A DNA stretch of 31,456 nucleotides from Lachnospiraceae bacterium UBA1718 (GTDB lineage Bacteria > Bacillota > Clostridia > Lachnospirales > Lachnospiraceae). Position 1 is the first letter of the stretch. The number at the start of each line of letters is the position of its first letter. The stretch is from contig DCIU01000137.1 in assembly GCA_002317245.1 (NCBI GenBank), positions 1 to 31,456 of the forward strand, in the 5' to 3' direction. The notes beneath the pieces are model-generated. The model was given only the letters and a program-made list of their open reading frames with translations. It did no database searches and had not been told where the DNA came from. Shown here piece after piece: positions 1 through 7,656 of the stretch. The translations under genes were made by a program, and so were the position numbers.

Positions 1-17
1 TCCATGCGAATTATAAA

Positions 18-1496
18 TTAAAATTGATTGTTGCCTTTGTTTTTAATTCTATAGTAATCCTCAGCATCAATACCAATTTCAATATAGTCTTTACTCTTGA
101 CATCTTTCCGCTCAAGTTTCACGACCGTCTCCACATGCCCAGTGCCAGGGAACTGATCTACGGCTATTACCTTGCTGGCCTCGTAGCCATTTCCAAGGAA
201 GGTTTCAAGGTCTCTGGCAAGGCTGGTTGGCTTGCAGGATATATAGATCATTCGGTCGATACCATAATCAATAATCTTGCGAAGGGCCTTAGGATGAATA
301 CCATCTCTTGGGGGATCCAGGATAATGAAGTCTGGCTTCTCTTCAATGTCATCAAGCACCTTAAGCACATCTCCCGCAATGAACTCACAGTTATCAAGCC
401 CATTTAACTTAGCGTTCTCCTTGGCTGCCTCCACGGCCTCCTCTACTATCTCAACACCAATAACCTTCTTAGCTACCGGGGCCATCATCTGAGCAATGGT
501 GCCTGTTCCACTATAGAGGTCATAGATAATCTTATCCTTATCCCCAAGCTCTCCGATGAAGTCACGGGCAGTTGTATATAATACCTCTGCGGACTTAGTA
601 TTGGTCTGGAAGAAGGAGAACTCCGAGATATTGAAGTTCATTCCCAACATCTTCTCTGTAATATAATCACGACCGTACAAGGTGTCAGTCTCATCTGACT
701 GAACCACATCCGCCAGAGAGTCATTCTTGGTATGAAGAATACTAACAATCTTACCCTCCGTAGGAAGGTCTAAGAGCATCTCCTTATACTCTTCCAAGAA
801 CTTAGTCTCTTCATTTTTATCAATCTGTGTGCTGGTAACAAGAGCCACTAATATCTCACCGGTATAGGTCCCCTTCCTAACAAGCAGGTGGCGAAGATAT
901 CCCTCATGTCTCATTCTATGGTAGAACTTGACATCCCTGCTCTGGAAAAATACCAGCGTCTCACTAATTATCCGCCTATAGTCTGCGTCACATATCTTAC
1001 AGGCACTAACATCCACTACATCATAGAAGCTGCCACGCTTATGCATACCAAGGGCTAATGGACCATCAATATATTCGTCTCCGAAGGTAAGCTCCATCTT
1101 ATTACGATAGTCGCAAGTTACAGGGCTGCCCTTAATGCCAAGCCACTCATAATTGCCTTCACCGATGGCGGCATCCATAAGTCGCTTCACCTGTGACGCC
1201 TTAAGTGATAACTGGTCCTCATAAGATAGATTCTGATAAGCACATCCACCACAGATACCAAACTGTGGACATTCAGGCTCTATCTCATTATCTGCCTTTT
1301 CAAGAATCTCTATAAGGTTACCCTCTGCATTGCCATGTCTGACCTTTTTTACCCTTGCAGATACCTGCTGGCCTGGAACAACGTTCTTAACAGTCACTGT
1401 ATGATCATCATCGATTCTCACCAGTCCCTTAGTAGGAAAGTCCACACGCTCAACTCTTCCAGTTACAATATCTCCTCTTTTCATATATATCTCCAT
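18..1496 (-). CDS. rlmD: 23S rRNA (uracil-C5)-methyltransferase, RlmD/RlmCD type
   Basis: SAM-dependent RNA m5U methyltransferase of the TrmA/RlmD family, which methylates uridines of 23S rRNA (U1939 in E. coli numbering, possibly also U747 in Gram-positives). The N-terminal part reads as a TRAM domain. It is followed by a CPQFGICGGC cysteine cluster plus SACKIC, the usual iron-sulfur ligands. The C-terminal half has the SAM-binding motif DLYSGTGTIA, the DPPRDG motif and the catalytic-cysteine motif YISCKPTS. Starting at 1496 gives 492 residues. That ATG has a GGAAGG ribosome site seven bases upstream. A second ATG at 1484 (488 residues) has GGAG six bases upstream and is equally possible. 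A longer reading frame to 1541 would start inside a terminator hairpin and was not used. Odd point: the ribosome site lies in the 3' arm of that terminator. The family call is firm; which uridine is modified is not. Confidence 0.93.
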   Translation of the reverse strand: MEIYMKRGDIVTGRVERVDFPTKGLVRIDDDHTVTVKNVVPGQQVSARVKKVRHGNAEGNLIEILEKADNEIEPECPQFGICGGCAYQNLSYEDQLSLKASQVKRLMDAAIGEGNYEWLGIKGSPVTCDYRNKMELTFGDEYIDGPLALGMHKRGSFYDVVDVSACKICDADYRRIISETLVFFQSRDVKFYHRMRHEGYLRHLLVRKGTYTGEILVALVTSTQIDKNEETKFLEEYKEMLLDLPTEGKIVSILHTKNDSLADVVQSDETDTLYGRDYITEKMLGMNFNISEFSFFQTNTKSAEVLYTTARDFIGELGDKDKIIYDLYSGTGTIAQMMAPVAKKVIGVEIVEEAVEAAKENAKLNGLDNCEFIAGDVLKVLDDIEEKPDFIILDPPRDGIHPKALRKIIDYGIDRMIYISCKPTSLARDLETFLGNGYEASKVIAVDQFPGTGHVETVVKLERKDVKSKDYIEIGIDAEDYYRIKNKGNNQF

Positions 1497-1497
1497 C

Positions 1498-1533
1498 AAA
1501 AAACCTTCCATTCTGTAAGTACACAATGGAAGG
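1498..1533 (-). terminator. Intrinsic terminator of the small acidic membrane protein gene
   Basis: Read on the minus strand, a perfect 9-bp stem (arms 1525-1533 and 1504-1512, 12-base loop) is followed by six T (1503-1498). It lies 34 bases after the stop of the gene at 1567-1884. The 3' arm GGAAGG is also the best ribosome site for rlmD, so terminator and translation signal overlap. Confidence 0.8.
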
Positions 1534-1566
1534 TTATGCAAAATACTATTCTTATCTAATGTAGAA

Positions 1567-1884
1567 TTACTCTTCTACAGTCTCTTCAGCCTTAGGCTCT
1601 TCTACAGGCTCTTCCTTAACAGGCTCTTCCTTAACTGGTACAACTGACTCTTCGTCCTCATCCTCGAAAAACTCTTCATAGTCGTCATCCTCGAAATCAA
1701 GATCGTCCTCATCTATATACTTAGGAGACACGAACTTATATACAGCAAATACCGCTGCTGCTATTGCAACAATTACAAGTAATGCAATAAGAATAATTGC
1801 CACTACGTTAACCTTCTTCTCCTTCTTGTTAACCATATTAGCAGCTTCCTTAATAGCATCAATTATCTCATCTACTCTTGCCAT
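1567..1884 (-). CDS. Small single-pass membrane protein with acidic repeat tail
   Basis: A 105-residue protein of unknown function. It starts MARVDEII with a perfect AGGAGG six bases or so before the ATG; a reading frame eight residues longer (from 1908) would swallow that site, so I rejected it. The layout is a short amphipathic N-terminus with a KKEKK basic patch, then one strongly hydrophobic segment (about residues 30-53, VVAIILIALLVIVAIAAAVF). After that comes a very acidic stretch rich in D, E and aromatic residues, and a C-terminal run of VKEEP-type imperfect repeats. The basic patch before the membrane segment suggests N-inside, with the acidic tail outside, but this is inference. It sits between pcrA and rlmD with its own terminator. 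Small proteins of this shape are common as conserved hypotheticals in Lachnospiraceae; I cannot name a role. Confidence 0.8.
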   Translation of the reverse strand: MARVDEIIDAIKEAANMVNKKEKKVNVVAIILIALLVIVAIAAAVFAVYKFVSPKYIDEDDLDFEDDDYEEFFEDEDEESVVPVKEEPVKEEPVEEPKAEETVEE

Positions 1885-1920
1885 ACTATTACCTCCTGAT
1901 AGGTTCAATTACTAGTGATT

Positions 1921-1929
1921 ATTCTAGCA
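1921..1929 (-). promoter_or_regulatory. Possible extended -10 promoter for the acidic membrane protein gene
   Basis: On the minus strand TGC followed by TAGAAT (five of six to consensus, 1926-1921), 37 bases before the start codon. No convincing -35 at the right distance, so it would rely on the extended -10. Speculative. Confidence 0.3.
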
Positions 1930-1965
1930 TACAATGACAAATACTACTAGCAAATTAATAAATAT

Positions 1966-4296
1966 TTAATTCTCTTTTTTGAGCTTGGCGAATCCCGCAT
2001 ACATAATCTTCTGTCCTGCTCCATCGAACTCCACAGTCACCTTGAAGTCCCTTGGTTCTTCACTGACCGCCTTGACGGTTCCAAGACCATACTTAACGTG
2101 GGAGACGCGATCTCCAACTCCATATTCAAGCTTGCCAGAAGACTGAATTCCCTTGCTGATTCCATTACCCGATAAGGAACCAATACCCTTGGCAATATAT
2201 GGCTTCTTATCAAGAGGAGTGATTTTAGGCTTAACAGTAGCCTTAGGCAGGGCAAAAGATCCTGCCACTGAGTCACCATAGCCACCGCCATATGGCTTAG
2301 ACTTGAAGCTGATTCTCTCAGTAGAGAAGTCATCATAGTCATCGAAGTCCATCTTACGGGTCTTAGGTGGCTTATTATCCATAAGCTCCTCTGGAATCTC
2401 ACGTACGAATCTGCTCACCGCATTGTACTGGGTCTCACCCCTTATCATTCTTGACTTGGCATGGCAAATTGTAAGGTCCCTCTTAGCTCTTGTGATGCCA
2501 ACATAGGCAAGTCTTCTCTCTTCTTCAATAGCAGTTGGATCCTCATCGAAGATAGCCGATGAACTAGGGAATACTCCATCCTCTGCTCCAGCAATAATTA
2601 CCTTATCGAACTCAAGACCCTTAGCTCCATGAAGAGTCATCAGAACTGCCATATCCTGATTCTCATCAAGCCTGTCAATATCGGCAACAAGGGCTACCTC
2701 TGACAGGAAGTCACGAAGTGTAGGCTCCTCTGCACTATCATCATAATCAGCAGCCTTAGTGATTAATTCATCAATATTCTGGATCCTGTCCTCTGCATCA
2801 TCCTCATCAGATTCCTCAAGTTCCTCTACATATCCTGTAGTCTTAATTACGTCTTCGAGAAGTTCCTTAACAGATAAGAATTCCTTCTTACTTCTATACA
2901 CCCTTATGCTGTCTACAAATCCATCCAGCTTCAGAGCAGTCTTGCCCAGGCCTGGGATATCCGAAGCCTGACACAGGGCATCATAGAAGCTTATCTCATG
3001 AAGCGATGCATAATCGCTCACCTTGCCTATGGTAGTCTGGCCAATTCCACGCTTTGGAACATTAATTATTCTCTTAACCGCCACATCATCTACAGCATTC
3101 TCAATTGTCTTAAGATATGCAAGCATATCCTTAATCTCTTTACGTGAGTAGAAGTTAACGCCACCAACAATGTTATATGGCATATTCTCTCTAATGAAGG
3201 CTTCTTCAAGTATACGTGACTGGGCATTTGTCCTGTATAATACAGCGCACTGGCTGTAGGAATACTCACCCCTCTTCACAGCCTTGGCAATATCAGAGGC
3301 AATGAACTCAGCCTCTTCGTAAGCATTATCCAGCTGTCTGTAGTGGATTCTGTCACCCTTGCCATTATCGGTCCAGAGCGACTTGCTCTTTCTTGCAGTA
3401 TTATTGGCAATTACAGCATTAGCTGCATCAAGAATTGTCTGTGTTGAACGGTAATTCTGTTCCAGCTTAACAACCTTGGCCTCCTTATATACCTTCTCGA
3501 AGTCCAGAATATTGCTTATATTGGCCCCCCTGAACTTATAGATACTCTGGTCATCATCACCTACCACGCATAAGTTACGGTATCTTGCTGACAGGAGTCT
3601 GATTAGTTCGAACTGGGCAGTATTAGTATCCTGATACTCATCGACCATTATGTATCTGAATCTCTCCTGATAATTGGCTAATACCTGTGGACACTCATTG
3701 AAGAGGTCAATTGTCTTAACAATTATATCGTCAAAATCGAGGGCATTAGACTTCCTTAAGGTATTCTGGTACTCAGTATAGAGCATGGCTATCTTCTCCT
3801 GGCGCCAGTCACCTGCTGAATTCTCTGCAAATTCCTCTGGGTCTATTAGTTCATCCTTGGCTGATGATATAGCCCTTAATACTGTATTCTCCTTAAGCAT
3901 CTTAGGATCCACATTAAGTCGCTTCAGAATATCCTTCATCACTGTCTTCTGATCATCAGTATCATATATGGTGAAGTTATTATCGAAGCCTATAAGGTCA
4001 ATGTGTCTTCTTAAGATTCTTACGCACATTGAATGGAAGGTTGATACCCATACACTGTCAGCTCCCTGCCCAACTATATCATTAACCCTGGTACGCATCT
4101 CACCAGCGGCCTTGTTAGTGAATGTGATTGCCAGAATATTCCATGGGCTTATACCACAGTCATCAATCATATAGGCTATTCTGTGAACCAGCACTCTGGT
4201 CTTGCCAGATCCAGCTCCCGCAAGGATTAATACTGGTCCTTCAATTGTAGTTGCCGCTTCGCGCTGCATATCATTAAGTGTATCTAAATATCCCAC
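1966..4296 (-). CDS. pcrA: ATP-dependent DNA helicase PcrA (UvrD/Rep family)
   Basis: Superfamily 1A 3'-5' helicase of 776 residues, a normal length for PcrA. It acts in nucleotide excision repair, removes recombinase filaments and resolves replication-transcription conflicts. Visible motifs in order: Walker A GAGSGKT (residues 27-33), the Walker B motif VDEYQDTN, motif III-type GDDDQSIYKFRGA, motif IV QNYRST, motif V LHGAKGLEFDKV and motif VI GITRAKRDL. The C-terminal tail has a glycine-rich low-complexity linker. It ends in a Tudor-like segment (GDRVSHVKYGLGTV), the part that binds RNA polymerase in Bacillus PcrA. The start is GTG at 4296 with AAAGG eight bases upstream. It lies downstream of the SPFH gene, separated by a hairpin terminator. 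Confidence 0.97.
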   Translation of the reverse strand: MGYLDTLNDMQREAATTIEGPVLILAGAGSGKTRVLVHRIAYMIDDCGISPWNILAITFTNKAAGEMRTRVNDIVGQGADSVWVSTFHSMCVRILRRHIDLIGFDNNFTIYDTDDQKTVMKDILKRLNVDPKMLKENTVLRAISSAKDELIDPEEFAENSAGDWRQEKIAMLYTEYQNTLRKSNALDFDDIIVKTIDLFNECPQVLANYQERFRYIMVDEYQDTNTAQFELIRLLSARYRNLCVVGDDDQSIYKFRGANISNILDFEKVYKEAKVVKLEQNYRSTQTILDAANAVIANNTARKSKSLWTDNGKGDRIHYRQLDNAYEEAEFIASDIAKAVKRGEYSYSQCAVLYRTNAQSRILEEAFIRENMPYNIVGGVNFYSRKEIKDMLAYLKTIENAVDDVAVKRIINVPKRGIGQTTIGKVSDYASLHEISFYDALCQASDIPGLGKTALKLDGFVDSIRVYRSKKEFLSVKELLEDVIKTTGYVEELEESDEDDAEDRIQNIDELITKAADYDDSAEEPTLRDFLSEVALVADIDRLDENQDMAVLMTLHGAKGLEFDKVIIAGAEDGVFPSSSAIFDEDPTAIEEERRLAYVGITRAKRDLTICHAKSRMIRGETQYNAVSRFVREIPEELMDNKPPKTRKMDFDDYDDFSTERISFKSKPYGGGYGDSVAGSFALPKATVKPKITPLDKKPYIAKGIGSLSGNGISKGIQSSGKLEYGVGDRVSHVKYGLGTVKAVSEEPRDFKVTVEFDGAGQKIMYAGFAKLKKEN

Positions 4297-4315
4297 TCTT
4301 ATTACCTTTCACAAG

Positions 4316-4347
4316 AAAAGACCACTTGAATGTTCTCAAGTGGTCTT
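4316..4347 (-). terminator. Hairpin terminator after the SPFH gene
   Basis: A 12-bp perfect stem (4336-4347 with 4318-4329) and a 6-base loop, followed on the minus strand by a short T run (TTTTC). It lies 26 bases past the stop of the SPFH gene and just before the pcrA ribosome site. The short T tail may allow some read-through into pcrA. Confidence 0.7.
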
Positions 4348-4373
4348 AAGTCCATTAGTAAGCTGATTCCTAA

Positions 4374-5348
4374 TTAGCCAAGCTGTGTTCCACAGTTAGA
4401 GCAGAACTTAGCTCCGTTAGTAGGTGTTCCACAGTTAGGACAGAACTTAGCGCCTGCTGGTGCTGCAGTTGCAGCTGGAGCTGCCTGTCCACCCATCATG
4501 CCACTATTCTGCATATTCTGAACCATCTGCTGTCCCATAGCCATACCCATCTGCATCTGAACCATGCTGTTAGCCATATTAGAGCCGCCACCTGTTCCAT
4601 TAGCCATTGAGTCTGCCATAGCCATCTGTGTGTACTTGTTAACATCGCCAACCATTGCCTGAGCTGCTGCCTTCTCCTGCATCTTCTTAATCTCTTCTGG
4701 ATAAGAGAAGCTCTCGATTGTGAACTCTGTAATAGAGATACCAATCTTAGACATATCAGCATCAAGGTCTGATCTGATTCCCTCAGCGATCTCACGAGCA
4801 TATGCCTGAAGGTTGAACATATCCTTGCCTTCTCTTGTAATCCAAGACATAAGTGTCTGGTCAAGATTAGCTGTAATACGCTCCTTAACATCTTCAACAT
4901 TATATGAGTTCTTAATTCCAGCAACCTTATCAATAAGTACATCATGATCAGCAATCTTGCATGAGAATGTACCAAATGATCTGATTGGCATTCCACCTGG
5001 AAGTCCTGCTGCTGGGAGGTTGATAGCGTTCTTGGTTCCCCACTTTACTGTATGCTCCTTAGTATTGATGAACAGAATCTCTGCTCTGAAAGGAGTATTG
5101 AAAGCGAACTTGAAGCTCTTAAGTGTTGTAAGGAAAGGAATGATCTCTGTCTCAATATCATATGTACCCTCGTCCTCGAATACACCTTCAATTGCTCCAT
5201 TATGAAGGAAGATAGCATCCTGACCCGGACGAATAATGAGCTTTGATCCCTTCTTGATCTCAGAGCTGTCAAACTTCCAGAATAACTCGCCTTCCTTAGT
5301 CTCATTCCACTCAATAACACTGAGTAACTGATTTTTAATAAATCCCAT
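4374..5348 (-). CDS. SPFH-domain protein with C-terminal zinc ribbon (YdjI-like)
   Basis: A 324-residue cytosolic protein. The first 230 or so residues resemble the SPFH/Band-7-like domain of Bacillus YdjI, often labelled 'virion core protein' in databases. This is followed by a Met/Gln/Gly-rich linker (MVQMQMGMAMGQQMVQ) and an Ala/Pro spacer. It ends in one zinc ribbon, CPNC and CSNC, joined by a near-repeat of GTPTNGAKF. There is no signal peptide or membrane helix, so any membrane contact would be peripheral or by oligomerisation. The start has AGGAGG nine bases upstream. In Bacillus the homologue lies in a PspA-type membrane-stress operon; here no PspA or TPM-domain partner is in view. 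The family call is good; its role in this organism is unknown. Confidence 0.85.
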   Translation of the reverse strand: MGFIKNQLLSVIEWNETKEGELFWKFDSSEIKKGSKLIIRPGQDAIFLHNGAIEGVFEDEGTYDIETEIIPFLTTLKSFKFAFNTPFRAEILFINTKEHTVKWGTKNAINLPAAGLPGGMPIRSFGTFSCKIADHDVLIDKVAGIKNSYNVEDVKERITANLDQTLMSWITREGKDMFNLQAYAREIAEGIRSDLDADMSKIGISITEFTIESFSYPEEIKKMQEKAAAQAMVGDVNKYTQMAMADSMANGTGGGSNMANSMVQMQMGMAMGQQMVQNMQNSGMMGGQAAPAATAAPAGAKFCPNCGTPTNGAKFCSNCGTQLG

Positions 5349-5385
5349 TGTCTTGTCCCTCCTAATACTAGATTATTTACAATGT

Positions 5386-6012
5386 CTATTTTTTCTTCTT
5401 ATCATCGTTAAATCTTATACTATCATTATAACCGTCAACGAGCTTTTCGATAAGTAGTTTTTTAATATAAACGTCAAGAACCAGCAATGTTATAAAAGAA
5501 AACATTGTCAGCAGCTGACTCTCTTCACCTTCCGTCTCCGGAAAAATCTCAGATGCAGCACGATATGTCTCAAGAAGACTGTCCTTGATTCTGTCAGTCA
5601 TATCCTCTGCAGTAGTTCTTATTCCTTCGTAGATGTCATACATGGTAATCTTACCATTACCCGTTTCAAAATATTTATCCTTGAAAGGGGTGATAACTGC
5701 ATCAATATCATTAATTGATAATACATTCTTGAAGTAGTAGATCACTATGAGTAAATACATATGCTCTTTAGAGTACTTCTTCTTGATTGGTGGAGGAAGT
5801 AGATTATTCTTAGCATAGTTGTTAATCATAGTCTTGGTAAGAACCTTGTCCTCACCTGGATTACGGGTAGTATTCTTAAGTCTGCTCTCCATGAATGTAG
5901 TTACCTGATCCATATACAGGTCGATATTAGGAATATCATCAGCCTTAATGAACTCCAGCCTGTTCAGACTGGCCATTATGCTGTTAATCAGATCTTCATG
6001 GTCCAGTGTCAT
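5386..6012 (-). CDS. DUF1836 domain protein
   Basis: A 208-residue protein I recognise as DUF1836 from the pattern NIDLYMDQVTTFMESRL, then LTKTMINNYAKNNLLPPPIK, then KYSKEHMYLLIVIYYFK. The central part looks like a MerR-like or otherwise winged-helix DNA-binding fold: a helix that 'chooses' LLPPP, then a lysine-rich stretch. The C-terminus has a hydrophobic helix (about 165-185, LLTMFSFITLLVLDVYIKKLL) and a lysine tail. Its ATG overlaps the stop of the YerC gene by one base (TAATG), so the two are probably translationally coupled. The function of the family is not established; a regulatory role is inferred from the coupling to YerC. Confidence 0.82.
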   Translation of the reverse strand: MTLDHEDLINSIMASLNRLEFIKADDIPNIDLYMDQVTTFMESRLKNTTRNPGEDKVLTKTMINNYAKNNLLPPPIKKKYSKEHMYLLIVIYYFKNVLSINDIDAVITPFKDKYFETGNGKITMYDIYEGIRTTAEDMTDRIKDSLLETYRAASEIFPETEGEESQLLTMFSFITLLVLDVYIKKLLIEKLVDGYNDSIRFNDDKKKK

Positions 6013-6302
6013 TACTTAATACCTAATCTCTTGAATACAGTCTCATATCCATCACATCCATAGTTGAGTGATCTGTTAACACGGCTGATAGTAGCTGTTG
6101 AAGCACCAGTCTTCTCAGCAATGTCAAGATATGTCTTCTTCTGTGTAAGCATAGTAGCTACTTCATATCTCTGTGATAAAGAAATAATCTCATTAACTGT
6201 ACAGAGATCCTCGAGGAAGTCATATGCCTCATCCTTATTCTCAAGAGCTAAAATAGCTTCAACCATATGATCTACAGCATCTGTGTGAATCTTCTTATTC
6301 AT
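6012..6302 (-). CDS. YerC/YecD-family TrpR-like DNA-binding regulator
   Basis: A 96-residue protein of the TrpR superfamily, YerC type. The region from AYDFLEDLCTVNEI through LSQRYEVATML to TYLDIAEKTGASTATISRVNRSLNYG matches this family, with the last part forming the helix-turn-helix. I chose the ATG at 6302, not the 27-codon longer frame, because it gives the usual family length and has GAGG nine bases upstream. It overlaps the last 8 bases of the bactofilin gene and its stop overlaps the DUF1836 start. YerC proteins are conserved in Firmicutes, and despite the TrpR fold a link to tryptophan is not established. No effector-binding residues can be judged by eye. Confidence 0.9.
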   Translation of the reverse strand: MNKKIHTDAVDHMVEAILALENKDEAYDFLEDLCTVNEIISLSQRYEVATMLTQKKTYLDIAEKTGASTATISRVNRSLNYGCDGYETVFKRLGIK

Positions 6303-6780
6303 TGTCCTTTGCCTCTTCTCCATCCTCTGTCTTCTCTTCTTCGACAGATTCCTCTGAACTATTATCTTCTTCTGCAGGTTCATTATTAACTACTGGGGCT
6401 GCCTCTGGCTCAGTAGCTGCCACCTCTTCGGCAAGGCCTCTCATTGTGACCTTGCCCTGATACATTGCTGTCTCATCCATAGCAAGAAGCTCAGTCTCAA
6501 TATCGCCAATCAGCTTACCACCTGCTTCAATCTCGATTCTATGATTAACGTTAGCATTGCCAATTACCTTACCAGCTAATATAAGGCTAAATGCAGTTAC
6601 ATCCCCATTAACCTCGCCTTCTGGCCCGATGATTAAATCACCTTTAGTATCAACACTCCCATTAACCTTACCATCTATTCTTATTACCATTGCATCCGAA
6701 ACGATGCTTCCGCCAACAACTGTACCTGTACCTATTACAGTGTTCTCACCTGTTGCACGGTTCTTATTCTTCCTAGCCAT
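6295..6780 (-). CDS. Bactofilin (polymer-forming cytoskeletal protein)
   Basis: A 161-residue bactofilin: a rigid right-handed beta-helix core that polymerises without nucleotide and usually scaffolds cell-wall enzymes at curved or stalked sites. The visible core runs from about residue 15 to 115 with the periodic pattern GTVVGGSIVSDAMVIRIDGKV, then GDLIIGPEGEVNGDV, then GKVIGNANVNHRIEIEAGGKLIG. The N-terminus is short and basic; the C-terminus from about 120 is a Glu-rich disordered tail. The ribosome site AGGAGG is five bases before the ATG. The gene lies 19 bases downstream of the LytM-like gene, the pairing known from other bacteria where bactofilins organise M23 peptidases (for example CcmA with Csd1 in Helicobacter). 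Confidence 0.93.
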   Translation of the reverse strand: MARKNKNRATGENTVIGTGTVVGGSIVSDAMVIRIDGKVNGSVDTKGDLIIGPEGEVNGDVTAFSLILAGKVIGNANVNHRIEIEAGGKLIGDIETELLAMDETAMYQGKVTMRGLAEEVAATEPEAAPVVNNEPAEEDNSSEESVEEEKTEDGEEAKDNE

Positions 6781-6799
6781 TACATCCTCCTGCCAGCTA

Positions 6800-7543
6800 T
6801 TAGCCGTTAATCTCTAATAACTCTGTTGGATTAATATAGTTACCATCCTTCAGCATCTGATATGCCATTTTAGCCGGCTCATCATCTTCAGACTTCATCT
6901 CGTACAAGATTCCGCCTCTGACAACTTCGTCATCTACCTTGACCTTAGGCTCTGCATTAGTCCTATAAGAAGTAACATATCCATTACCATGATCAATCTG
7001 GACTTCCCAACCGAAGTTAATCTCTTCTGTCACAAGCGATACCACACCATCTCCTGCTGCAAGCACATATGTACCATCGCTGGCTGTGAATAAGAGAGTT
7101 GGCCTGCTGGTATAATCGCCATCAATCTGAACTTCCTCAGTCTTCTCATTAATATCAGCAGCAACTGATAGTGGGAAGCCAGTTGGCAAGCTTCTCTCAG
7201 CTATAGCCTGAACCTCTTCATTCTTGTGATTAACTGTCTCACTTAGAATCGTAATCTTCTCATTAAGAGATTCGTTCTCAAGAGCTAACTTCTCGTTCTC
7301 GTTCTTAAGTTCTTCAATTGTAGCCATATAAGACGCTTCACGATTAACTAAGAGCTCACTTCTATAATTAAGAAGAGCTACGAATGCAATTATTGTCAAA
7401 ACAATTGCCGCAATAATCGTTGTCCAAAATCTTCTGGAACCATGTGTTGAACGCCTTGACTGTGTAGACTGCTTAGGATTATCCGAAATACGAACTACGT
7501 AATGGTTCGTCTTGCGTCTACGCTTTTTCTTTTTCGTTCCCAC
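6800..7543 (-). CDS. Membrane-anchored LytM/M23-like protein, apparently catalytically dead
   Basis: A 247-residue protein: a very basic cytosolic N-terminus (KKKKRRRK), one membrane helix (residues 40-59), a coiled coil (about 62-115, EELKNENEKLALENE) and a C-terminal M23/LytM fold (about 145-245). The fold is recognisable from GTYVLAAGDGVVSLV, then VQIDHGNGYVTSYRTN, then NYINPTELL. All the zinc and catalytic histidines expected in active M23 enzymes seem lost: the H..GID region reads TLLFTASDG, the YAHL position reads YRTN, and the HLHFE position reads MAYQM. The start is GTG at 7543 with GGAGG seven bases upstream. It heads the bactofilin operon and is divergent from the cold-shock gene. 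I infer a scaffolding or regulatory role on the outer face of the membrane, as with EnvC-type or SpoIIQ-type LytM domains. Confidence 0.82.
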   Translation of the reverse strand: MGTKKKKRRRKTNHYVVRISDNPKQSTQSRRSTHGSRRFWTTIIAAIVLTIIAFVALLNYRSELLVNREASYMATIEELKNENEKLALENESLNEKITILSETVNHKNEEVQAIAERSLPTGFPLSVAADINEKTEEVQIDGDYTSRPTLLFTASDGTYVLAAGDGVVSLVTEEINFGWEVQIDHGNGYVTSYRTNAEPKVKVDDEVVRGGILYEMKSEDDEPAKMAYQMLKDGNYINPTELLEING

Positions 7544-7567
7544 TGGAATACCTCCATACAGAATACA

Positions 7568-7596
7568 ATTTTAGCACATTAAAGTATGATAATCAA
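7568..7596 (-). promoter_or_regulatory. Promoter of the LytM-bactofilin operon
   Basis: On the minus strand -35 TTGATT (7596-7591), a 17-base spacer ending in TGC, and -10 TAAAAT (7573-7568), so an extended -10. The predicted start is about 7561, leaving a leader of some 18 bases that contains the ribosome site GGAGG. Confidence 0.6.
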
Positions 7597-7602
7597 ATTG
7601 AG

Positions 7603-7614
7603 TGTCAATTGACA
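7603..7614. repeat. 12-bp perfect palindrome between divergent promoters
   Basis: TGTCAATTGACA is a perfect dyad located between the -35 boxes of the LytM and cold-shock promoters. Each half reads TTGACA on one strand, but no -10 lies at the right distance from either, so I read it as a possible operator rather than a -35 box. Confidence 0.4.
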
Positions 7615-7623
7615 GTTTTTTTA

Positions 7624-7652
7624 TATACATTACCACAAAATAGTGCTATATT
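7624..7652 (+). promoter_or_regulatory. Promoter of the cold-shock gene
   Basis: -35 TATACA (7624-7629, four of six), 17-base spacer ending in TGC, -10 TATATT (7647-7652): an extended -10 promoter. The predicted start is near 7658-7660, which places a stem-loop (7657-7675) at the very 5' end of the transcript. Confidence 0.55.
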
Positions 7653-7656
7653 AGTT

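Noticed and set aside
4496..4996. 166-codon minus-strand open frame inside the SPFH gene
   Set aside because: Out-of-frame shadow of the SPFH gene with improbable composition (rich in Leu, Arg, Trp and Met).
6303..6383. Longer start for the YerC gene at 6383
   Set aside because: It would extend deep into the bactofilin tail with an unusual basic N-terminus; the ATG at 6302 gives the normal family length and a ribosome site.
7609..7614. TTGACA as the -35 box of the cold-shock promoter
   Set aside because: No -10 is found 16 to 18 bases downstream; the extended -10 at 7647 needs a -35 at 7624. The TTGACA is half of a palindrome.
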